Shown here: one piece after another, positions 57,259 to 64,000 of the stretch
Layout of the letters: each line of letters starts with the position of its first letter
How positions within the stretch are numbered: position 1 is the stretch's first letter
Source of the DNA: Bacteroidota bacterium
Lineage (GTDB): Bacteria > Bacteroidota > Bacteroidia > Chitinophagales > Chitinophagaceae
Reading direction: 5' to 3'
Assembly: GCA_030706735.1 (NCBI GenBank)
Contig: JAUZNZ010000018.1
Coordinates: 35,430 to 99,429, forward strand
Length of the DNA: 64,000 bases
The notes under the pieces: generated by a model
What the model was told of the DNA's origin: nothing
The model's input: only the letters and a program-made list of their open reading frames with translations
Database searches by the model: none
Position numbers and translations under genes: made by a program

Positions 57259-57663
57259 CGTATCAATTTGTGCGACCTTTCTTTAATCGATTGGCGTGCT
57301 TCCATGTCGATTTCTATTAGCTGCACTTTAACACCTCAAGCGAGGTGCCTTTGGGAAATTGCTTTTTATAAGTCGAGTTACGAGAACCAGAAAACCTTTA
57401 AGAATTTCTCCATATTAGGTGTATATACACTATCCGCTAAGACATCATCAAATGAGTAGCCATAGCGCTTTAATATTTTTCCTAAGTCACTGTAGCAATT
57501 CTTCATTTAAAAAATCTGTAATTGGTGGAAATGACGGCGAGCAAGCTGATCGAAGAAACCGTTGCAAAAGATATTTTAAAATTCTTAAATTTCTCCATCC
57601 AAAATTTGTCGCTGTGAACGGTCTGCACAATTCAACCAGCGCGAAAAGGCAATTATCCGAAAC
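57259..57663. other. 405-base AT-rich gap without a convincing gene
   Basis: Only very short frames occur: a minus-strand frame at 57378-57506 (42 residues, MKNCYSDLGKILKRYGYSFD and on) and a plus-strand frame at 57531-57617 (28 residues). Both have plausible residue composition but stop codons just outside, so they may be remnants of a decayed gene. No tRNA, repeat array or terminator is recognised. Confidence 0.4.
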
Positions 57664-58521
57664 CTATTTCTTGCCACAAATCTTCATAGAAAGGCTATCA
57701 AAATCCTTTTGATATTGCAGCTTCTTGTCTTTATCCCTTGCCAGCTGAATGAATTGACAAGCGCTATCGACTTTATGCAATGCTTCAAACACAAGGCTCA
57801 TATTTCGGAGGGCCCACGCATTGTTGGAATCGATCTTTAATGAAATTTGGATATCCTCTTTTGCTTTTTGACTTTGGCCTAACATTAGTTCTGCCAAGCC
57901 CTTGTTGTTGTAAGCGTAGGCGGGATTTGGAAAGTTCGAGTTTGGAAGACGGGCGATTACCGAATCTGTTACATTAATCAATTCACGATAATTATTAAAA
58001 ACTAGATAGGCATTCATAGCAGCCATATAAGATGCGGGGCCCTTGGTCTGATTTTTACAGGTCCACCCGGCGTAATACATTGCGCTATCTCGCTCAGGTT
58101 CGATAGATGTGTAATATTGCGTCAGGACTGCGGTTACAAGGCCGTCTCCCGGGCTTAGCTGGTTTCCTCTTCTTAAATCTAAGAGCGCTCGCTTCGGGTC
58201 AGTATTGAATTCAATGATCGCCCTTGATACGAAGGCTTGAGGAGTTGGGTGTATTTTTATAGATGCAGTCAGATCTTCCATTCCTGATATGGTGTCACCG
58301 AGGTCGATCTTTGCCCTACCTCGATTAGCCAGGGAAATATAATTATCGGGATCTTCGTGGAGAACACTATCGTAAATCCTTATTGAGGAGCGGAAATCCT
58401 CCCGGGCATCGCTTTGAAACCCGCGTTGCAGTAACCTTTCAATGGAGGTTGATCTGTCTTTGCGACTATGACAAGCAAACCCGCACAGAAAGATTAGGAG
58501 GACCCAAGGAGCATATTTCAT
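57664..58521 (-). CDS. TPR-repeat lipoprotein
   Basis: A 285-residue lipoprotein (signal YAPWVLLIFLCGFAC, Cys at 17) made of tetratricopeptide repeats: FRSSIRIYDSVLHEDPDNYI, LANRGRAKIDLGDTISGMED, AYNNKGLAELMLGQSQKAKED and WALRNMSLVFEALHKVDSAC. A protein-binding role in the envelope is likely; partner unknown. A strong AAGGAGG lies ahead of the ATG. It starts 80 bases beyond the 3' end of the tRNA-Asn gene on the same strand. AT-rich like its left neighbours. Confidence 0.85.
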   Translation of the reverse strand: MKYAPWVLLIFLCGFACHSRKDRSTSIERLLQRGFQSDAREDFRSSIRIYDSVLHEDPDNYISLANRGRAKIDLGDTISGMEDLTASIKIHPTPQAFVSRAIIEFNTDPKRALLDLRRGNQLSPGDGLVTAVLTQYYTSIEPERDSAMYYAGWTCKNQTKGPASYMAAMNAYLVFNNYRELINVTDSVIARLPNSNFPNPAYAYNNKGLAELMLGQSQKAKEDIQISLKIDSNNAWALRNMSLVFEALHKVDSACQFIQLARDKDKKLQYQKDFDSLSMKICGKK

Positions 58522-58601
58522 AAAAAAATTTGATCCTCCTTAAATATGTATCAAATAAAAAAGCAGCTATGAAACAAAGCCCATAACCGCTTGACTTTCA
58601 G

Positions 58602-58675
58602 CTCCCCCTGTTGGACTTGAACCAACGACCCTCTGATTAACAGTCAGATGCTCTAACCAACTGAGCTAAGGAGGA
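58602..58675 (-). tRNA. tRNA-Asn (anticodon GTT)
   Basis: A 74-base cloverleaf on the minus strand. Acceptor TCCTCCT pairs with AGGGGGA; the D-arm is GCTCAGTTGGTTAGAGC, the anticodon arm CTGACTGTTAATCAG with GTT (complement of 58639-58641), and the T-arm GTTGGTTCAAGTCCAAC. CCA is not encoded. Its 3' end points into the AT-rich segment at 53.8-58.6 kb. Confidence 0.96.
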
Positions 58676-58813
58676 ATAATCCCGAAAAGGGTGGCAAAAA
58701 TAGGGATTTTCCGGGTTGAAAAGCGCCGCGGTGAGGAAAAAAGATCGGCCGGGGAATCCGGCAGGCCGCGGGGGCAAAACCGGGGAGTACTGCGGGCCCG
58801 GCGGGTCGGCGCC

Positions 58814-59173
58814 TTACAGCCAGCCGAAAAGACCTTCCTCGATCCCGACGAAGACGCCTTCGGGCCGGAGCTCGACGGGATAGGTCTTGAGCTTGTAGCC
58901 TTCGCCGGTGGTATTGCGGCCATTGCGAAGACTGAATTTATAGTGATGTATGGGGCAGACCACGTTGCCGGCATCGTCCAGATAGCCTTCGTTCATCAGT
59001 CCGCCGGCATGGGGGCAGGAATGCGAGAACCCATACCATCCGTCCGCGAACCGCGCAATGCAGACCTTCTTGCCATCGACCTCGACCAGGGCGATATCGC
59101 CCGGCGACCAACTCAATTCGGCCGCAGAAGCGGCGACTCTATGCCATTTGTATTTTCTAAAGCCCATCGGCAA
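58814..59173 (-). CDS. Rieske 2Fe-2S ferredoxin-like protein
   Basis: A 119-residue small Rieske protein. Cluster ligands: HSCPHAGG (Cys53, His55) and VVCPIHHYKF (Cys73, His76), the C-x-H...C-x-x-H pattern. The remaining sandwich (GDIALVEVDGKKVCIARFADGWYGFS, YKLKTYPVELRPEGVFVGIE) is that of NirD-like or dioxygenase-ferredoxin Rieske proteins. It carries electrons to an oxygenase or reductase that is not nearby. The Met at 59167 is an alternative start. Ten bases after hflX on the same strand. Confidence 0.93.
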   Translation of the reverse strand: MPMGFRKYKWHRVAASAAELSWSPGDIALVEVDGKKVCIARFADGWYGFSHSCPHAGGLMNEGYLDDAGNVVCPIHHYKFSLRNGRNTTGEGYKLKTYPVELRPEGVFVGIEEGLFGWL

Positions 59174-59183
59174 AAAATTGGAG

Positions 59184-60374
59184 TTAAAACAGGTACTCCG
59201 ACCGGTACGGGTACCGCTGCTTGTACAGTTGCCGCACTTTCTCCAGGATCGTCCGGCGCAGTTCGTCGATGTTCCGTCGCTCCGTGGCGGAGACGAACAC
59301 GCAATGGCCCTGGGTTTCGCCCTCCCAGCGTTCCTTCAATTCCGCCATGATCTCCTTCTTCACCCCCTCCTCCAGCCAGGGGTCGAAGGTGATCTCCTCA
59401 TACCGGTCGATCTTGTTGAAGATCACTAAAATGGGCTTGTCGAAGGCGCCGATCTCCTGCAGGGTCTTATTGACCACGCCATATTGCTCCTCATAACGGG
59501 GATGGGAGACATCCACGACGTGCAGGAGGATGTCGGCTTCGCGGACCTCGTCGAGGGTGCTCTTGAAGCTTTCTACCAGATGGTGGGGCAGCTTACGGAT
59601 GAAGCCGACCGTATCGCTCAGCAAAAAGGGGGTATTCTCGAAGACCACCTTGCGGGTCGTCGTGTCCAGGGTGGCAAAGAGTTTGTTTTCCGCAAATACC
59701 TCACTCTTGCTCAACAGGGTCATCAGCGTGGACTTGCCGACGTTGGTATAGCCGACCAGGGCCAGGCGGATGAATTCTCCCCGATCCTTGCGCTGGGTGG
59801 CGGCCTGCTTGTCGATCTCCGCCAAACGTCTCCGCAACAGGGATATTTTATCCTTAACGATACGACGGTCGGTTTCAATTTCGGTCTCCCCGGGTCCCCT
59901 CGTCCCGATCCCGCCGCCCAATCTTTCCAGGTGTTTCCACATCCCACGCAACCGGGGCAGGAGGTACTGATATTGCGCCAGTTCGACCTGCAATTTGGCC
60001 TGGGCCGTCTTGGCCCGGCTGGCAAAGATGTCCAGGATCAGGTCGGAACGATCGATCACCTTGGTGTCCAGCACTTTTTCAATATTAGAGATCTGGGAAC
60101 CGGAGAGTTCGTCATCGAAGATCACCACCTGGGCGTCCTTTGCGATAATATACGACTTGATCTCCTCGAGCTTGCCCTTGCCGATAAAGGTCTTGCTATC
60201 CGGCGTCTGCATCTTCTGCGTAAACCGTCTAAGGGTCACCGCGCCCGCCGTCTCTGCCAAAAAAGCGAGTTCGTCCAGGTATTCCTCCGCCTGCTCCACG
60301 GTCTGCTCCCTGCTCACCAGTCCGACCAGGACCGCTCTTTCCGCCACTTGCACGCTATTTTTCTTTTCTATCAA
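59184..60374 (-). CDS. hflX: GTPase HflX
   Basis: A 396-residue ribosome-splitting GTPase. The N-terminal HflX domain (about 10-185) contains YLDELAFLAETAGAVTLRRF and FIGKGKLEEIKSYI; the G-domain follows with G1 GYTNVGKSTLM, G2/G3 in TRKVVFENTPFLLSDTVGFIRKLPH and G4 FNKIDRYE. It rescues stalled ribosomes, especially under heat stress. The first Met-equivalent is a TTG at 60374, as no ATG precedes the domain; TACCTTTG lies upstream (complement of 60394-60401). Probably co-transcribed with the Rieske gene. Confidence 0.95.
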   Translation of the reverse strand: MIEKKNSVQVAERAVLVGLVSREQTVEQAEEYLDELAFLAETAGAVTLRRFTQKMQTPDSKTFIGKGKLEEIKSYIIAKDAQVVIFDDELSGSQISNIEKVLDTKVIDRSDLILDIFASRAKTAQAKLQVELAQYQYLLPRLRGMWKHLERLGGGIGTRGPGETEIETDRRIVKDKISLLRRRLAEIDKQAATQRKDRGEFIRLALVGYTNVGKSTLMTLLSKSEVFAENKLFATLDTTTRKVVFENTPFLLSDTVGFIRKLPHHLVESFKSTLDEVREADILLHVVDVSHPRYEEQYGVVNKTLQEIGAFDKPILVIFNKIDRYEEITFDPWLEEGVKKEIMAELKERWEGETQGHCVFVSATERRNIDELRRTILEKVRQLYKQRYPYRSEYLF

Positions 60375-60393
60375 CTCGTTCGATTTTGGAGGC

Positions 60394-60401
60394 CAAAGGT
60401 A
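60394..60401 (-). promoter_or_regulatory. Candidate -7 box for hflX
   Basis: The minus strand reads TACCTTTG (TAnnTTTG), 19 bases before the TTG start of hflX. No clean TTTG lies 19-21 bases further upstream; a terminator hairpin occupies that region. Confidence 0.4.
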
Positions 60402-60411
60402 AGCATAGATA

Positions 60412-60438
60412 ATAAAAAAGCATCCCGCGGGGGGATGC
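60412..60438 (-). terminator. Intrinsic terminator of the outer-membrane barrel gene
   Basis: Stem GCATCCC / GGGATGC with a G-rich loop (60420-60438); on the minus strand it is followed by TTTTTTATT (complement of 60411-60419). It lies just past the stop at 60465 and before hflX. Confidence 0.8.
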
Positions 60439-60464
60439 CTATTACGTAATAGGAAAATACATTT

Positions 60465-61262
60465 TTACAGCCCGCTAAGCGACAATCCAAATTCAAACGG
60501 GAATACGGCGGGCCCGGCACTTGGCTTCAGCAGTCCGTTCACCTGGAATTGGCCATAGAGGCCTATCACGCCCTTGCTCACCCGCAAAGTCCCGGCCAGC
60601 CGGCTGCTATTGAAATACTGCTTGGAATAATTTTTCACGGTGACACTGGCGATGGTCTGGCCGACATTGTTCACCAGGGTCTTCCCCTTCGTATACGCGG
60701 TCATCATCAAGCCCACCTTTACCCCTGCCGCAAACTTCCAGGATTTGTTGGTATTCTCCGGATCGAGGGCGAAACGCAATTCCACCGGCGCCTCCAGATA
60801 GGTATTCACCAATTTATATTTCTTGTAATGGTTGGCATTGTCCTCGGATGGAAATGCGAGCGTCGTGTTGCTAAGGGAAGCCACCAGGACCTCCTGCTTG
60901 CTAAAAAAGATATTGCTCGTTCCCAGACCCAGACCGGCGCCTACACTGAAGCGCGGATCCGTCTTGAACGGAAAGTCGAACATGAAATAGAAGTTCGCGC
61001 TCCTGTTCCACCCCCGGATATGCATGGAGTCTGTAGCGCCTGCCCAGCTGGGATAACCGAACTGGAACATGAAGTGATCGTTCGCGCGCCGTGCGAGGGT
61101 GACCTTGCTCCAATCCTTTTTTGCCGGCGCCGGATTGACGGGTGCAGGAGCCGCCGGCACCTGAACAGGCCGTTTAGCGGTGGTGACCGAATCTTTTTGT
61201 TGAGCGAGTGCAGCAGTAGTCGTGGCCAGAATAGCCAACACGATAGCGGAAACCTTCTTCAT
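60465..61262 (-). CDS. Outer-membrane beta-barrel protein
   Basis: A 265-residue outer-membrane protein (signal MKKVSAIVLAILATTTAALAQ). A proline/alanine-rich linker (VPAAPAPVNPAPAKKDW) precedes alternating beta strands ending in aromatic residues (HFMFQFGYPSW, NFYFMFDFPFKTDPRFSVGAG, GLYGQFQVNGLL, FEFGLSLSGL). The terminal Leu and strand pattern fit the PorT/OmpW-like barrels of Bacteroidota. Function unknown. Its terminator is at 60412-60438 and a TACTTTTG box lies upstream (complement of 61313-61320). Confidence 0.82.
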   Translation of the reverse strand: MKKVSAIVLAILATTTAALAQQKDSVTTAKRPVQVPAAPAPVNPAPAKKDWSKVTLARRANDHFMFQFGYPSWAGATDSMHIRGWNRSANFYFMFDFPFKTDPRFSVGAGLGLGTSNIFFSKQEVLVASLSNTTLAFPSEDNANHYKKYKLVNTYLEAPVELRFALDPENTNKSWKFAAGVKVGLMMTAYTKGKTLVNNVGQTIASVTVKNYSKQYFNSSRLAGTLRVSKGVIGLYGQFQVNGLLKPSAGPAVFPFEFGLSLSGL

Positions 61263-61312
61263 AATTTCACTTAATAATGGTATCTGATGGCCAGGTCATT
61301 TTAATTAATGGA

Positions 61313-61320
61313 CAAAAGTA
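61313..61320 (-). promoter_or_regulatory. Candidate -7 box for the barrel gene
   Basis: The minus strand reads TACTTTTG (TAnnTTTG), about 50 bases before the barrel gene start. No clear -33 TTTG at the standard distance. The 203-base gap 61263-61465 otherwise shows nothing recognised. Confidence 0.35.
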
Positions 61321-61465
61321 TCGTCCTTGGGGTTAATAAAAGGTTAAAGAGCATTATAAAACAGCCAATTAGCCCTGAATCTCCCGGAAAAAACCGGGCG
61401 CAAGATAGCGGTTTTTGATTGTTCGCCTTCATCGAATCGGAGGGTCGGTTATAAAGACCTGATTT

Positions 61466-62224
61466 TCATTCCCCCAACCAGGTCTTGAACCCTTGTACCC
61501 GCTCGCGGCTGACCGTGCAGTCTGCGATGGAAGGAGGTGACAGATCGAGCTTGAGCCGGCCGCCCAGCCAGGTATGGACCTTCCTGACCGACTCGATATT
61601 GACCAGCAACTGGCGATTGACGCGGTAGAACTGCTGCGGAGGCAACTGAGGTTCCAGGCGGGCCAGATTCATTTCCAGCAGATGCCGGTTCCCGCTCCTA
61701 TCGACGGCATAACATAGTTTCCCTTCTGCATAGCAATGGGCCAGATCCGTTATTTTCAGGTAGTGCAACTGCTGACCTCTTTTGATCATCAGTCGTTCCT
61801 TATAGCCCCCCGTCCTCATCTGCTCCAATAGCTTTTCCAATCTGGCCGGCATGTCGGCCTTTATGGCCAGGTGGAGGCGCTTGAATTTCGTGATGGCCTG
61901 TCTCAGTTCCTCTTCGTCGATGGGCTTGAGCAGGTAGTCGATGCTGTTCATTTTGAATGCCTTCAGGGCGTACTGGTCGAAAGCCGTGGTGAAGATCAGC
62001 GGAATGCTCACGGAAGTCTGGGCAAATATGTCGAAGCTATGCCCATCTGCCAGATGAATGTCCACGAAAATGAGCTCGGGGGCCGGGCCGGAGCGCAGGT
62101 AGCTGACGGAAGATTCAACGCTATCGAGCCTGTCCACCACTTCGATGAAGGGGTCGATCTTTTGCAGCAACCGGGTAAGTCGCTGGACGGCGGGCATTTC
62201 GTCTTCTATGATCAGAACCTGCAT
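61466..62224 (-). CDS. LytTR-family response regulator
   Basis: A 252-residue regulator. The receiver has LIIEDEMPAVQRL, LIFVDIHLADGH with phospho-acceptor Asp55, and YLLKPIDEEEL with the conserved Lys. The C-terminal LytTR DNA-binding domain follows: GQQLHYLKITDLAHCYAEGK, HLLEMNLARLEPQLP and FYRVNRQLLVNIESVRKVH. It is the partner of the LytS-type kinase three bases upstream. Confidence 0.94.
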   Translation of the reverse strand: MQVLIIEDEMPAVQRLTRLLQKIDPFIEVVDRLDSVESSVSYLRSGPAPELIFVDIHLADGHSFDIFAQTSVSIPLIFTTAFDQYALKAFKMNSIDYLLKPIDEEELRQAITKFKRLHLAIKADMPARLEKLLEQMRTGGYKERLMIKRGQQLHYLKITDLAHCYAEGKLCYAVDRSGNRHLLEMNLARLEPQLPPQQFYRVNRQLLVNIESVRKVHTWLGGRLKLDLSPPSIADCTVSRERVQGFKTWLGE

Positions 62225-62227
62225 GGA

Positions 62228-63292
62228 TTATTTTCGATGAAGGGGTTGATTGTCGATTAGCGGAATGGAGACGGTGAAACTGGAAGCATCTTCTTTCACG
62301 TCCACTTCGCGGCCGCCCAGCAATTTGTACCGGTTGCGGATATTATCCAGGCCGATGCCGGTGGATTCATTGGACTGATGTCGCTTCTGCAGGGTATTGC
62401 GGACGACGAGCCGGCCATTCTCGGCGAAGACGTCGATCTGCAGCGGTTTGGCAGAAGACACGATATTGTGTTTGATCGCATTTTCCATCAGGATCTGAAG
62501 CGAAAGCGGGACGATCTTCTGCTGCAACCTGTCTGCAGGAACGCGTATGCTGATGCTGAGGTTCTCTCCGAACCGGGTCTTTAACAGAAAGGCGTACGCT
62601 TTGAGCACATCCAGTTCTTCGCTCAGCAAGATGCTTTGCTCGTCCCGCACCTCCAGGATATGGCGATAGACCTTTGACAGTTCCTGCACGAAATCCACGG
62701 CCTGCCCGGGATTATCCGGGATAATGGAGCTCAGGGTATTGAGATTGTTGAAAAGAAAATGGGGATTGACCTGGGTCTTGAGGGCGTTCCATTGCGCCAC
62801 GAGGCTTTCTCTCTTCAGCAGTTCCTTTTCCTGCACGGATTTTTTCAACTCGGCCATGAAATAAATGCTTTCATAGATGGCCACCACGGTGAGCGAGCAT
62901 ATCAGCGCCGCGAAATTGCAGTTGATGAGGATATCCATGGGAGAACGGCCAGGCAGATCGGCCCGGCAAATATCCCTGAACAGAAAGCCGAGAAGATTAT
63001 TCGCGATCAGGGTGAACAGGAACATGACCCGGTATTGGATCCGGTGTCGCTGCCGGACCTGCTCAAATTCGGGATAGCGCGTCCTCGCCCAGATCAGGAT
63101 ATAGCGGTTGCCGATCCAGATGCAGGCGGTCGTGACCAGGCAGGTGAAGAAAAATATGCCCCTGAAATAAGGGTGAATGCCAAATCTGGCGCCAAAGAAT
63201 ACGATAGGAATGATGAAGCCGAGAACTAGAATACCGATCACCATCAGCCAGGTATCGTTAAATCCGATCTTGGTATTTGGGGTCTGCCTCAT
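62228..63292 (-). CDS. LytS-type sensor histidine kinase
   Basis: A 354-residue membrane kinase of the His_kinase (LytS/YehU) family. Four helices (about 14-35, 44-62, 88-106, 125-146) precede the phospho-acceptor region TQVNPHFLFNNLNTLSSI (His178) and a GHKL ATPase domain (LMENAIKHNI, GLDNIRNRYKLLGG). It forms a two-component pair with the LytTR gene. Four bases separate its ATG from a TATCTTTG box. Divergent from the TonB-dependent receptor, a possible target. Confidence 0.93.
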   Translation of the reverse strand: MRQTPNTKIGFNDTWLMVIGILVLGFIIPIVFFGARFGIHPYFRGIFFFTCLVTTACIWIGNRYILIWARTRYPEFEQVRQRHRIQYRVMFLFTLIANNLLGFLFRDICRADLPGRSPMDILINCNFAALICSLTVVAIYESIYFMAELKKSVQEKELLKRESLVAQWNALKTQVNPHFLFNNLNTLSSIIPDNPGQAVDFVQELSKVYRHILEVRDEQSILLSEELDVLKAYAFLLKTRFGENLSISIRVPADRLQQKIVPLSLQILMENAIKHNIVSSAKPLQIDVFAENGRLVVRNTLQKRHQSNESTGIGLDNIRNRYKLLGGREVDVKEDASSFTVSIPLIDNQPLHRK

Positions 63293-63296
63293 TGAT

Positions 63297-63304
63297 CAAA
63301 GATA
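63297..63304 (-). promoter_or_regulatory. -7 box immediately before the LytS-type gene
   Basis: The minus strand reads TATCTTTG, then ATCA, then ATG. The box ends four bases before the start codon, the same geometry as at pcrA, suggesting a leaderless message. A TTTG lies 25 bases further upstream, which is longer than the consensus spacing. Confidence 0.45.
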
Positions 63305-63433
63305 CAGGAACCCCTGCCTCCGACTGATCCAAAAACCCACGGTTCATACCGCTAATTCGACAACTCATTCCTTTTTGATAGATGCGCCGGAAAACGCTGC
63401 CTAGCTTAGCGCCCTTAGCCAAAACCCATTTCT

Positions 63434-64000
63434 ATGCGACCGATATCGCTCTTATCTCGCGCAAGTCATGCCGCCCTGATGATCTTTGTTTTCGCAGCCA
63501 CCCTATTGTCCGCGCCCCTGAAGGCACAGGTGAATTCCCAGACGGTCCATGGGGTCGTCACCGATAAGGTATCTGAAAAACCGCTGGCGGGCGTCACCGT
63601 TCAAGTAGTGACGGCGGGACCGGGAGCGGGCGGAGGCCCCGCGGTTGGGTCGACGATCGGCGCCGTAACGGATGAGATGGGCCGCTATACGCTGACCGGC
63701 GTCCCCCTGGGGCGCCAACAGTTCTCCTATGGCTGCGCGGGATATCAGCCCGTCATCATCCCGGAAGTGCTGGTCACCTCGGGAAAGGAGGTGGTACTGG
63801 ATGTTTCGCTGGAGCAGCGATATGTTTCCCTGCGTGCCGTGACGGTAACGGCACCGGTTACCCGCAAAGGGGCGGCGGCGAATGAATTCAATGCGGGTAG
63901 TGGCAGGTCATTCAATCTCGATGAAGTGACCCGGTATGCGGGCGGCCGGAATGATCCGTCCAAACTGGTCAGCAATTATGCCGGCGCCGTGGCGAACAGC
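63434..64000 (+). CDS. TonB-dependent receptor, N-terminal part (runs off window)
   Basis: The first 189 residues of an outer-membrane receptor. A signal peptide (MIFVFAATLLSAPLKAQ region) precedes a carboxypeptidase-regulatory-like domain (VHGVVTDKVSEKPLAGVTVQ, TDEMGRYTLTGVPLGRQQFSYGCAGYQPVII, VLDVSLEQR), then the start of the plug-like region (RSFNLDEVTRYAGGRNDPSK, LVSNYAGAVANS). The latter is typical of Bacteroidota TonB receptors. The gene has no stop in the window. It is divergent from the LytS/LytTR pair. Confidence 0.9.
   Translation, partial: MRPISLLSRASHAALMIFVFAATLLSAPLKAQVNSQTVHGVVTDKVSEKPLAGVTVQVVTAGPGAGGGPAVGSTIGAVTDEMGRYTLTGVPLGRQQFSYGCAGYQPVIIPEVLVTSGKEVVLDVSLEQRYVSLRAVTVTAPVTRKGAAANEFNAGSGRSFNLDEVTRYAGGRNDPSKLVSNYAGAVANS

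Noticed and set aside
57259..57663. Possible small genes in the gap after the carboxylesterase
   Set aside because: Frames of 28-63 residues with no homology I recognise; recorded as a gap with possible remnants.

Overview
The window looks like chromosome of a GC-rich member of the Bacteroidota, most likely Chitinophagaceae (inference from gene content; no search was run). Supporting signs are a type IX secretion (T9SS) C-terminal sorting domain, a TonB-dependent receptor with an N-terminal carboxypeptidase-regulatory-like domain, a GHL10/DigH-type glycosyl hydrolase, LytS/LytTR and 7TM-DISM-type signalling, and Bacteroidota promoter elements (TTTG, about 20 bases, TAnnTTTG), best seen upstream of recA. 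Recognisable Shine-Dalgarno sequences are scarce. I count 58 protein genes or gene parts and one tRNA.

Layout. 0-8.3 kb: 5' part of uvrB, an M28B peptidase, mgsA, a T9SS cargo protein, recA, a DUF885 lipoprotein and an OmpA-like lipoprotein. 8.4-18.4 kb: orphan hybrid histidine kinase, META-domain lipoprotein, three small unknown genes, pcrA/uvrD, two tandem Y1-transposase-like genes with eroded active sites, an ArsC/Spx-like protein, and an ECF sigma factor overlapping a four-helix membrane protein. 18.4-30.2 kb: GH25 lysozyme, radical SAM/SPASM enzyme coupled to a DinB-like protein, MarR regulator, GHL10 hydrolase, DegT-family aminotransferase, small exported protein, rpoN with a PAP2-like membrane protein, L,D-transpeptidase-like protein, AI-2E-type permease and MATE exporter.

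30.4-53.7 kb: large AsmA-like protein, two-domain redoxin, sugar isomerase-like TIM barrel, GH2 glycosidase with a PD40 propeller protein, TPR histidine kinase with a NarL-type regulator, GMC oxidoreductase, Lrp regulator divergent from PEP synthase, second AsmA-like protein with a BrkB-type protein, serine hydrolase, AhpD-like protein, NHL propeller lipoprotein and DUF1801 protein. 53.8-58.6 kb is visibly more AT-rich (2TM protein, DUF4143 ATPase, carboxylesterase, a 405-base gap, TPR lipoprotein) and stops at a tRNA-Asn gene whose 3' end faces it, which suggests an acquired segment. 58.8-64 kb: Rieske protein, hflX, outer-membrane barrel, LytTR regulator with LytS kinase, and the start of a TonB-dependent receptor.

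The window is mostly chromosomal housekeeping and cell-envelope or saccharide functions. No phage, CRISPR array, complete insertion sequence or known defence cassette is visible. The least ordinary items are the tandem Y1-transposase-like pair, the ECF sigma factor with its atypical membrane partner, the tRNA-bounded AT-rich segment, and a set of genes with a TAnnTTT[G/T] box exactly four bases before ATG.
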